Shown one piece after another: positions 1-4,201 of a stretch of DNA of 7,695 nucleotides. Below the pieces are notes generated by a model, which worked only from the letters and a program-made list of their open reading frames with translations, had not been told where the DNA came from and did no database searches. Each line of letters starts with the position of its first letter. The first letter of the stretch is position 1. The translations under genes and the position numbers were made by a program. Source of the stretch: Candidatus Bathyarchaeota archaeon (GTDB lineage Archaea; Thermoproteota; Bathyarchaeia; RBG-16-48-13; GCA-020355125); NCBI GenBank assembly GCA_026014905.1, contig JAOZHK010000233.1, forward strand, positions 1 through 7,695, given 5' to 3'.

Positions 1-35
1 TAATTATGCATATAACGTTATTAATTATGCATATA
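1..35. repeat. AT-rich 14-base direct repeat
   Basis: The 14-mer TAATTATGCATATA occurs at 1-14 and again at 22-35, a 21-base period. The spacer contains the palindrome TAACGTTA (13-20). It lies just beyond the 3' end of the minus-strand pseudogene and runs straight into the CTAG-rich palindrome at 35-46. No role can be assigned. It could be a regulator-binding site for a gene left of the window or simple AT-rich intergenic sequence. Confidence 0.6.
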
Positions 36-45
36 GCTAGCTAGC
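31..45 (+). repeat. Left arm of a 15-base inverted repeat (ATATAGCTAGCTAGC)
   Basis: This 15-mer is exactly the reverse complement of 906-920. The two arms enclose the broken membrane-protein gene, the 50-residue zinc ribbon and the small ORF at 794-904. The core is the self-complementary GCTAGCTAGC, so each arm is largely a palindrome and low complexity lowers the significance of the match. No transposase is found between the arms. Confidence 0.5.
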
Positions 46-56
46 TTTGATATTAC

Positions 57-425
57 CTAAATTTCTCTTAAAGATTTGACACTAAAGTATATTCCCACGA
101 GCGAGTCAATTACAAAAGAAAGTTCTTTATTTATGCTAATTGGAGCCGTGAAAGTATACCACGGGGGATCACCTGGACTTGAAAATAACCCCTCCAAACC
201 AAGAACAATAAGAACTACTCCTAAAACGTATGCTGCCTTTACTCTTTTGATATATAGTGGTACTAAAACCCAAGCTATAATGGTCATTACTCCAAATATT
301 GCCAAAGCAGTAGGTTACTGCAATCCCATGTCGATAGCTATTACCATGGACAACAAAGCCCAAACCGCTGCGAAAGTTACAGTTACAACTGCCCCTTTTT
401 GATTAAGACTATACTTTGAAGTCAT
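57..425 (-). pseudogene. Small four-helix membrane protein gene interrupted by an in-frame TAA
   Basis: Read on the minus strand from ATG at 425, preceded by the strong Shine-Dalgarno GAGGAGAGGG, the frame encodes 36 residues (starting MTSKYSLNQK). It then meets TAA at 317-315 and continues in the same frame for another 85 codons to TAG at 59-57. Both halves are hydrophobic and fit together as one protein of about 121 residues. Four membrane helices are predicted by eye: residues 11-31, about 40-58, about 63-82 and about 103-118. A short loop rich in Pro and Trp (SPGDPPWYTF) lies between helices 3 and 4. A single change of CAA or GAA to TAA would explain the break. No frameshift is needed. 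Alternatives are reinitiation at TTG 305, readthrough, or a base-call error. The family is not recognised. A longer upstream frame to 527 exists, but the Shine-Dalgarno selects 425. Confidence 0.65.
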
Positions 426-570
426 TTCCCTCTCCTCATTTTTCTTCCTACGAATTATTTTTTTTATTGTTTCGTTCAACAGTGAAATCAGTGTTAATAA
501 TCTGAGATTCGTAGCTATGCGCGTCATATATTCGATTTAAGATATTTTTTTAAAAAAACCGTGAATCAAG

Positions 571-607
571 TATATTATCTAACAATTGCGGAGCATGATT
601 TTTATAG
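571..607 (+). promoter_or_regulatory. Candidate TATA elements for the 50-residue zinc ribbon
   Basis: TATATTAT (571-578) and TTTTTATA (599-606) are TATA-like. The second would place transcription start near 630, giving a short leader before TTG 645. The 9-mer GAATCAAGT occurs at 563-571 and again at 627-635, bracketing the promoter, so it could be an operator pair. The assignment is by eye only. Confidence 0.35.
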
Positions 608-644
608 ATTAAACATAATGAACAGAGAATCAAGTGGATCATGA

Positions 645-797
645 TTGACGTTAGGTAAATGTCCCCACTGCCACAACATCATTGGAAACAATGATATTGA
701 GGATATCAATTTTCGTGGAAACATGACGACACATTACGCGTATGTGTGTCGGAAGTGTCAACACATCATCAGTATAGGCGTCGCGTTTCGAGGCTAG
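645..797 (+). CDS. Small zinc-ribbon protein, 50 residues
   Basis: The frame begins at TTG 645, immediately after an in-frame TGA (642-644). TTG is the only start codon before the first cysteine. The protein is 50 residues with two knuckles, CPHC (Cys6, Cys9) near the start and CRKC (Cys35, Cys38) near the end, 25 residues apart. This is the classic spacing of a single four-cysteine zinc ribbon. Both knuckles are followed by a His-rich hydrophobic stretch (HNIIG; QHIISIGVAF). No other domain fits, so it is probably a cytosolic zinc-binding adaptor or nucleic-acid-binding protein. Its exact role is unknown. The Shine-Dalgarno is weak, consistent with a short or leaderless transcript. Its stop codon lies in the tetramer CTAG (794-797), shared with the stop of the opposing small ORF. 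Confidence 0.7.
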   Translation: MTLGKCPHCHNIIGNNDIEDINFRGNMTTHYAYVCRKCQHIISIGVAFRG

Positions 798-904
798 AAC
801 AAGTTACGGTGACCATTCATCCACATTATACACAAATAAATGATTACTAAGTGATGTAAAACGGCAACAGCAGCAACGTCAGCAGCTACAACTGCAGCCA
901 TCAT
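794..904 (-). CDS. Tiny hydrophobic ORF downstream of the left DNVS gene (36 residues)
   Basis: Starting at ATG 904, two bases after the stop of the DNVS-A gene (907), this frame encodes 36 residues. An Ala/Val-rich run (MMAAVVAADVAAVAVL) is followed by HHLVIIYLCIMWM, enough for one membrane span. There is no Shine-Dalgarno of its own, so translation would depend on coupling with the gene upstream. The GCN/GTN repeat character of the DNA could produce such a frame by chance. Support comes from the right-hand copy of the cassette, where a 30-residue hydrophobic ORF sits at the equivalent place. It converges with the zinc ribbon at 645-797, and the two TAG stops share CTAG at 794-797. Confidence 0.35.
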   Translation of the reverse strand: MMAAVVAADVAAVAVLHHLVIIYLCIMWMNGHRNLF

Positions 905-905
905 C

Positions 906-920
906 GCTAGCTAGCTATAT
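906..920 (-). repeat. Right arm of the 15-base inverted repeat
   Basis: GCTAGCTAGCTATAT is the exact reverse complement of 31-45. The arm overlaps the last codons and the TAG stop of the DNVS-A gene, which ends in Ala-Ser-stop read from this repeat. See the left arm for caveats. Confidence 0.5.
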
Positions 921-1167
921 CGAAAACGCTTAAGATTCTGTTCAGTCTATCCCGGTCACAAGTTAAGCATATCTTTAAGCAAAAGTGACAATATTCGTTT
1001 ATGCCTTGACATTTTTCATGTTGACATTTTTCATAGCATAGTAATTTATTAGAAAAAAAGAACAGCTCAAAATCTCCATAATTGTTCGGTAAATGTGGGT
1101 TTTCTGTTTCAGAACTAACCGTGACTAGATCTTGGGTTCCACTCAAACCACTAACATTATCGGGCAT
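907..1167 (-). CDS. DNVS-A: small cysteine-rich protein, left cassette copy (86 residues)
   Basis: ATG 1167 follows the Shine-Dalgarno AAGGAAG by five bases, which sets the start. The N-terminus begins MPDNVSGLSG, matching LADNVSSLVS of the gene at 2684-2436. The upstream DNA of the two genes is also alike. After about residue 25 the two proteins diverge. Here the C-terminal half carries seven cysteines: 44, 48, 53, 60, 63, 67 and 70. They end in CxxCxxxCxxC (CHFCLKICLTC), suitable for binding zinc or possibly an iron-sulfur cluster. An in-frame 15-base tandem duplication gives the repeated EKCQ and thus an extra cysteine. There is no signal peptide or membrane helix, so it is probably cytosolic. 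A tiny hydrophobic ORF begins two bases after the stop. The family is not recognised. It may be a regulator or metal-binding protein, but no function is asserted. Confidence 0.6.
   Translation of the reverse strand: MPDNVSGLSGTQDLVTVSSETENPHLPNNYGDFELFFFSNKLLCYEKCQHEKCQGINEYCHFCLKICLTCDRDRLNRILSVFDIAS
1006..1034 (-). repeat. In-frame 15-base tandem duplication in DNVS-A
   Basis: TTGACATTTTTCAT appears at 1006-1019 and 1021-1034, a 15-base period. On the coding (minus) strand it repeats the five-codon unit containing EKCQ, adding one cysteine without disturbing the frame. This suggests recent slippage. Confidence 0.75.
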
Positions 1168-1260
1168 CTAGCTTCCTTCTCTGCATCAAAGATTCATCGA
1201 ACTGATACTTAAGCTGGACGTATACAATATACAAATATTGCAATCAAATGTAAACATCCA
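1168..1260 (-). promoter_or_regulatory. Conserved upstream region of DNVS-A
   Basis: Read on the minus strand, this region carries TTGGATGTTTAC, then GTATACGTCC about 30 bases on, then CTTAAGTATC and AATCTTTG before the Shine-Dalgarno. The right-hand DNVS gene has TTGGTTGTTTAC, GTACACGTCC, CTTAATAATA and AATCTTTG in the same order with nearly the same spacing. CTTAAGTATC is a plausible TATA box. The GTTTAC and ACGTCC blocks are candidate operator or activator sites shared by the two genes. The conservation is directly visible, but the regulatory role is inferred. Confidence 0.55.
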
Positions 1261-1309
1261 AATAATAATTTGATAAAGAAAAATCATTTAATTGAAATAA
1301 TTGATTGAT

Positions 1310-1318
1310 AAAAAAAAA
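1310..1318 (-). terminator. Oligo-T terminator after zinc ribbon A
   Basis: A run of nine A on the plus strand is a T9 run on the minus strand, about 50 bases beyond the stop of the zinc-ribbon gene at 1368. Oligo-T without a hairpin is the usual archaeal terminator. It would separate this gene from DNVS-A. Confidence 0.5.
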
Positions 1319-1367
1319 GATGAAATTCCGGTTGTTAATATCCAGACTAATGTTTTTGTCGTGCATA

Positions 1368-1469
1368 TTATGCTGGCTTGAGTTTCACGTTACAAATTGA
1401 GCATCGACCTTCAGCCGTTACACTGGGCTGATTTGGTACCTCGGCTCCACAAATTCCACACTTGACCAT
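1368..1469 (-). CDS. Zinc ribbon A, 33 residues, left cassette copy
   Basis: ATG 1469 is preceded by a near-perfect Shine-Dalgarno, GGAGGTGA (1481-1474). That makes this very short gene convincing. The protein is 33 residues with CGIC (Cys4, Cys7) and CSIC (Cys23, Cys26) knuckles and ends LKPA. This is a minimal one-zinc ribbon with nothing else attached. It aligns end to end with the product of 2816-2917 (18 of 33 residues identical by hand), so the two are clear paralogues. It lies 200 bases upstream of DNVS-A on the same strand, with its own TATA box and terminator. FAS1 ends 85 bases upstream. The role is unknown. Proteins like this are often adaptors for larger complexes or nucleic-acid-binding proteins. 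Confidence 0.8.
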   Translation of the reverse strand: MVKCGICGAEVPNQPSVTAEGRCSICNVKLKPA

Positions 1470-1473
1470 ATTT

Positions 1474-1514
1474 TCACCTCCATATTATGTTTCTTAATTC
1501 AAAGATTTTTTAAA
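1474..1514 (-). promoter_or_regulatory. TATA box and strong ribosome-binding site for zinc ribbon A
   Basis: On the minus strand TTTAAAAAAT (1514-1505) is a TATA-like box about 40 bases before the ATG. The Shine-Dalgarno GGAGGTGA (1481-1474) sits four bases before ATG 1469. Together they imply a leader of only 15-20 bases and a gene transcribed separately from FAS1. Confidence 0.55.
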
Positions 1515-1554
1515 CCATTTCAGTACTCTCGAATGATTTTTTATGAGATACGGG

Positions 1555-2214
1555 TCAATGGATAAGGCTTTGGGCTTCGCAGGGCAGGACAACGGCGTCG
1601 ATGACGTGGATGATGCCGTTAGCGGCTTCGACGTCCGTCACAATGATGGTCGCCCCGCGTCCGAGCTGGTCGGTGAGGACACCTCCGCTTTGATGGAGGG
1701 CTGCGCGTTTCAGGGTGCAGAGCTGATCCATGCCAAGGACGGTGCTGGCGTCTAGTCGGCCGCTGACGACGTGGTAGAGGAGGATGTCGGTGAGGAGGCT
1801 TTGAGAGACGCTGCCGACGGTGTCAGGGGTAAGGCCGAGAGCGGCAAAGGCGTCATCGGTTGGCGCGAAGACGGTGTATTGATCGCAGCTGGTGAGGGTT
1901 TCCACGACAGCGGGGTCGGCGGCTAAGACTGCGGCGATGAGGGTGTCAAAGAGGCCCGCATAGTCACCGTCGCTATTGACGGCGAGGGCGACGTCGACGA
2001 GAGTAGGCTCACAGACGTCTTCAGTAGAAGCTTGGCTAGTGTCTTCACTTGTCGTGTTGGCTGTGGTTTGGTTAGTGTCTTCACTTGTTGCGGCGACCAT
2101 AGAAATGCCTGCATCGTTATCGGTTGCAAACGTTGGGATAACAATTGAAGTTACTGTAAAAACACTTGCGATAATGGCGATGATCGTTAGTGATGCAAGA
2201 ATTTTTTTATTCAT
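1555..2214 (-). CDS. Secreted fasciclin (FAS1) domain protein
   Basis: The 219-residue protein has a Sec signal peptide (lysines at 3-4, hydrophobic 5-29, likely cleavage after PTFA at residue 30). A Ser/Thr/Asn/Glu linker follows (about 40-66) with two copies of a TSEDT unit. One FAS1 domain fills about 70-213. The H1 box reads YTVFAPTDDAFAAL (113-126) and the H2 box GIIHVIDAVVLP (200-211). LLYHVV (146-150) is also typical of the family. Four cysteines (68, 110, 166, 212) could form two disulfides. FAS1 domains mediate adhesion or matrix contacts outside the cell, and a single-domain secreted form is common in bacteria and some archaea. The Shine-Dalgarno AAGGAAA precedes ATG 2214. The signal peptide is AT-rich while the FAS1 core is GC-rich, suggesting a native secretion leader joined to an acquired domain. 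The gene sits between the two copies of the zinc-ribbon/DNVS cassette. Confidence 0.9.
   Translation of the reverse strand: MNKKILASLTIIAIIASVFTVTSIVIPTFATDNDAGISMVAATSEDTNQTTANTTSEDTSQASTEDVCEPTLVDVALAVNSDGDYAGLFDTLIAAVLAADPAVVETLTSCDQYTVFAPTDDAFAALGLTPDTVGSVSQSLLTDILLYHVVSGRLDASTVLGMDQLCTLKRAALHQSGGVLTDQLGRGATIIVTDVEAANGIIHVIDAVVLPCEAQSLIH
2037..2088 (-). repeat. Direct repeat in the FAS1 linker
   Basis: TAGTGTCTTCACTTGT occurs at 2037-2052 and 2073-2088, 36 bases apart (12 codons). On the coding strand it gives two TSEDT units in the Thr/Ser-rich linker between signal peptide and FAS1 domain. The linker could be an O-glycosylated stalk. The match indicates in-frame duplication. Confidence 0.75.
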
Positions 2215-2329
2215 TTGAGTTTCCTTTTCCTTTTTTTATTGGTATTTGTTTACAGCGCCCCATCTCGGCGCATAACCTCTGTCATTGAGGGGGAGGAGGC
2301 GCGCGTGATAGCGTGTATTAAAATATATG
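2215..2329 (-). promoter_or_regulatory. Promoter and structured leader of the FAS1 gene
   Basis: On the minus strand ATATATTTTAATA (about 2328-2316) is a good TATA box, placing transcription start near 2296 and leaving a leader of about 80 bases. The leader is GC-rich near its start, with the run CCTCCTCCCCC. It then has two possible hairpins: CCTC/GAGG around a 7-base loop (2276-2290) and GCGCC/GGCGC around a 7-base loop (2255-2271). An AT-rich stretch carrying the Shine-Dalgarno follows. A leader of this length and structure is unlike the near-leaderless genes elsewhere in the window and could mediate post-transcriptional control. Confidence 0.45.
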
Positions 2330-2350
2330 TCAAGTAACTCATTGTTTCAA

Positions 2351-2443
2351 TCATTCGAATGTAATTTTTTGAAGCACTGCTAAGATCTTGCGAATAATTA
2401 TAATTGTTGTGATAACACCGATGAGTCCAACTAATTCAACCAC
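2351..2443 (-). CDS. Tiny membrane protein overlapping the end of DNVS-B (30 residues)
   Basis: GTG 2443 lies inside the last codons of DNVS-B (8-base overlap with its stop) and is preceded by GGGAG about eight bases upstream. The product is 30 residues: an acidic N-terminus (MVEL), one hydrophobic span (VGLIGVITTIIIIRK), and an amphipathic tail (ILAVLQKITFE). The composition is that of a real single-pass small membrane protein, and the overlap suggests translational coupling to DNVS-B. The left cassette copy has a hydrophobic mini-ORF at the same place, but the two sequences are not obviously alike. Without a homologue search this remains tentative. Confidence 0.45.
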   Translation of the reverse strand: MVELVGLIGVITTIIIIRKILAVLQKITFE

Positions 2444-2684
2444 AATGATCTTCTCCCTGCAGCTTGCTAGTTATGAACACTGATCCCCCTAATTTCACGC
2501 AAGCTAAGACTTCCTCAAAGTCGATGTCTCGGGTCTCCGCTACGTCAACGGTCAAATCATCGTCCCCTAGAAAGACTACTTGAAACAACGTGCATGTCTT
2601 CAAAGCAAGCGTCTGCTGGATATTTGTTTCATTAACAACCTTCGTTACGTTTGACGATACTAAACTACTGACATTATCTGCCAG
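2436..2684 (-). CDS. DNVS-B: small protein, right cassette copy, apparent CTG start (82 residues)
   Basis: The frame is open from a TAA near 2719 to TGA 2438-2436 and contains no ATG or GTG near its beginning. CTG at 2684 lies where the paralogue DNVS-A has ATG, and a good Shine-Dalgarno, GAGGGG, lies six bases before it. CTG is therefore the most likely start. The first residues (LADNVSSLVS) match DNVS-A (MPDNVSGLSG). From about residue 28 the protein differs. It has a hydrophobic strand (TLFQVVFLG), an acidic run (DDDLTVDVAETRDIDFEEV), then a helix and a final strand, GGSVFITSKL. This looks like a small alpha/beta fold with cysteines at 31, 62 and 81. There is no signal or membrane segment. 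The family is not recognised with confidence. If CTG is not used, the gene has lost its start. Confidence 0.6.
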   Translation of the reverse strand: MADNVSSLVSSNVTKVVNETNIQQTLALKTCTLFQVVFLGDDDLTVDVAETRDIDFEEVLACVKLGGSVFITSKLQGEDHCG

Positions 2685-2772
2685 AGAATTCCCCTCGTTA
2701 CAAAGATTTGAAGGATATTATTAAGTAGGACGTGTACACTGCAAGACAAAGCACTCAAAAGTAAACAACCAA
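2685..2772 (-). promoter_or_regulatory. Conserved upstream region of DNVS-B, shared with the divergent zinc ribbon
   Basis: Read on the minus strand this block has TTGGTTGTTTAC (2772-2761), GTACACGTCC (2736-2727), the TATA-like CTTAATAATA and AATCTTTG, then the Shine-Dalgarno GAGGGG. The same elements in the same order precede DNVS-A (1260-1168). Here the GTTTAC block abuts the plus-strand TATA box of zinc ribbon B (2774-2781), so a protein bound there could control both divergent genes. Confidence 0.55.
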
Positions 2773-2773
2773 C

Positions 2774-2781
2774 TTATAAAT
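2774..2781 (+). promoter_or_regulatory. TATA box for zinc ribbon B
   Basis: TTATAAAT lies about 40 bases before ATG 2816. That predicts a transcription start near 2803 and a leader of about 13 bases containing the Shine-Dalgarno-like GAGGAT. Confidence 0.5.
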
Positions 2782-2815
2782 TGAAATGACAACTTGATAG
2801 ACGAGGATACCAAAA

Positions 2816-2917
2816 ATGCCGACATGTGGTCTCTGTAAGAAACAAGTTCCTGAACAACCCAAAATTACTGATATAGGCACCTGCTCAGTATGTGGAGCTA
2901 AACTGAAACCAGCTTAG
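2816..2917 (+). CDS. Zinc ribbon B, 33 residues, right cassette copy
   Basis: ATG 2816 (preceded by GAGGAT) opens a 33-residue frame with CGLC (Cys4, Cys7) and CSVC (Cys23, Cys26) knuckles and the C-terminus CGAKLKPA. It is the same length as the product of 1469-1368 and identical at 18 of 33 positions by hand. Cysteine spacing and the LKPA end are conserved, which argues that both are expressed proteins. It has a TATA box at 2774 and an oligo-T stretch after the stop. Unlike copy A it is transcribed away from its DNVS partner. It is probably a one-zinc adaptor or nucleic-acid-binding mini-protein. The role is unknown. Confidence 0.78.
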   Translation: MPTCGLCKKQVPEQPKITDIGTCSVCGAKLKPA

Positions 2918-2936
2918 CCTCAATACCCTTTCCCCA

Positions 2937-2942
2937 TTTTTT
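2937..2942 (+). terminator. Oligo-T terminator after zinc ribbon B
   Basis: T6 follows a C-rich stretch about 20 bases beyond the stop of the zinc-ribbon gene, as in archaeal intrinsic termination. It is short, so confidence is moderate. Confidence 0.4.
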
Positions 2943-3092
2943 CGATTATTAATTATTAGAAGAGATATGATCTGATATGGATTCTAGGAAAAGACAGGAA
3001 ATAATCGCTAGTTCTCCCATTTCATTCGAATATTTGAAAAGTTTCAATGCAATTGCTGGTGTCTTGCATTTGATACAACGCGCGAGCTTGTG

Positions 3093-3129
3093 TTTATAGG
3101 AGAGTTTTCGCCCTTCTAATAGAGAGGTA
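3093..3129 (+). promoter_or_regulatory. TATA box and ribosome-binding site for the secreted/membrane protein
   Basis: TTTATAGG (3093-3100) is about 26 bases before AGAGAGGT (about 3121-3128), the Shine-Dalgarno of the gene at 3136. Transcription would start at or just before the ribosome-binding site. An ATG at 3131 reads only ATG-ACA-TGA and is not the start. Confidence 0.5.
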
Positions 3130-3135
3130 TATGAC

Positions 3136-4155
3136 ATGAGAAATCAGGCCAAATTCAAATTCTCATTAGCTAAGAGATTCGCCATGATCGCTCTTATTTC
3201 CTTGATGCTGGCAATGGGGGTTCCCATTGCTTTAGCCCACACTCCTCTAAAACCAGGACATGAAAATCATACTTTAGAGACCGCGTTAGAAATTCCAAAT
3301 CCTACAAAGTCATGGACCTTATATCGAGAGCTACATGAGACTAATGAACCTGAATATTTTAAGCTTCAATTGAAGTCTGGGGAGCATCTGAGAATCAGCT
3401 TGTATGTCCCGACAACGGAAGATCCCAATTTCCTACCCAATTTGATAGTAATGGGTTCGGATATCACCTCAGATAGTATATTGCCTGAATTTATTGATGT
3501 ACCAAACGACGCGGGATTCATTGTTATTCAAGCGCAGCGCCCAGAGAAACCTGAATACGAACCCTTTACTCCAACCAGTTACTTTTACCTCGCTGACTTC
3601 GACAAGGAAATTCAAACAGATGGAACATATTACTTCACCATCTATGAATCGACGGGAGAAGGCCGACTCGGAATCGCTATAGGTTACAAAGAAGAGTTTA
3701 CCCTTGTAGAGTGGCTTCGGATTCCATTAGATGTAATAGAAATTCATCAATGGGAAGGACAATCGTTTATCTTCATTATTACGCCAATGCTTGTGACCTT
3801 GATCATAGGATTTATTGTAATAGCATGGAAGTGTAGATTAGTGAGGGGTGCACGCAGCTTATTAGGTATCTTGGCCGGCCTTTTGTATCTCGGAAGCGGC
3901 GTTATGGTGCTCGTTCAAATGATCGTCGCTTTAAATGGTGCTGAATACAATTTGTTAGTTACGTTGACGTTTATTTTCGTTTTAATCCCCATACTTCTTG
4001 GAGTTGTCATTATCAGGAAAATTGGGTTGAATGCAAAAACAGCTTCTTTGAGGGATAGGATTCTACTACTGATCTTAGCAGCTTCAGGACTATTTAGTTG
4101 GTCTGGTCTAATCATAGGTCCTGTTTTAGTCGTGGTAGCCAGTATATTATCCTAG
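3136..4155 (+). CDS. Secreted beta-domain protein anchored by four membrane helices
   Basis: The 339-residue protein starts with a signal peptide (basic residues up to 14, hydrophobic 16-33) with a likely AxA cleavage site before His35 (IALA/HTPLK). An outside domain follows, about 36-185. It opens with an ETALEIPNPTKSWTLYREL stretch and continues through EYFKLQLKSGEHLRISLYVP to a GTYYFTIYE strand. This is the pattern of a pre-peptidase-C-like or related beta-sandwich domain. Four membrane helices follow at about 211-231, 242-266, 272-293 and 309-338. The mature N-terminus would carry His35, His42 and His45. The gene has its own TATA box and Shine-Dalgarno. The next gene begins 46 bases downstream. 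It is probably a cell-surface membrane protein. Substrate or partner cannot be named, and the domain assignment is by pattern only. Confidence 0.75.
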   Translation: MRNQAKFKFSLAKRFAMIALISLMLAMGVPIALAHTPLKPGHENHTLETALEIPNPTKSWTLYRELHETNEPEYFKLQLKSGEHLRISLYVPTTEDPNFLPNLIVMGSDITSDSILPEFIDVPNDAGFIVIQAQRPEKPEYEPFTPTSYFYLADFDKEIQTDGTYYFTIYESTGEGRLGIAIGYKEEFTLVEWLRIPLDVIEIHQWEGQSFIFIITPMLVTLIIGFIVIAWKCRLVRGARSLLGILAGLLYLGSGVMVLVQMIVALNGAEYNLLVTLTFIFVLIPILLGVVIIRKIGLNAKTASLRDRILLLILAASGLFSWSGLIIGPVLVVVASILS

Positions 4156-4201
4156 TTATCTCATTAAGAATATAGGAAAAAATGTTTAAGAGTAGAGATT
4201 T

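Noticed and set aside
315..317. The in-frame TAA as a recoded amino-acid codon
   Set aside because: TAA is not used for selenocysteine or pyrrolysine, and no recoding hairpin is evident. Mutation or error is simpler.
76..402. 108-residue plus-strand frame opposite the broken membrane protein
   Set aside because: The minus strand has a strong Shine-Dalgarno and membrane-helix pattern, while the plus frame has neither and no domain. The longer frame is a shadow.
31..920. The inverted repeat pair as ends of an insertion sequence
   Set aside because: No transposase-like frame lies between the arms, the arms are self-palindromic and no target-site duplication is visible.
1543..1755. 70-residue plus-strand frame opposite FAS1
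   Set aside because: It lies antisense to the well-supported FAS1 coding region and exists because that DNA is GC-rich. It has no ribosome-binding site.
1976..2218. 80-residue hydrophobic plus-strand frame opposite the FAS1 signal peptide
   Set aside because: It is a mirror image of the signal peptide and Thr/Ser linker codons. Its hydrophobicity comes from the complement strand.
2949..3137. 62-residue minus-strand frame with CIKC
   Set aside because: It has no Shine-Dalgarno, lies over the promoter and ribosome-binding site of the gene at 3136, has only one CxxC pair and no recognisable fold. It is more likely chance.
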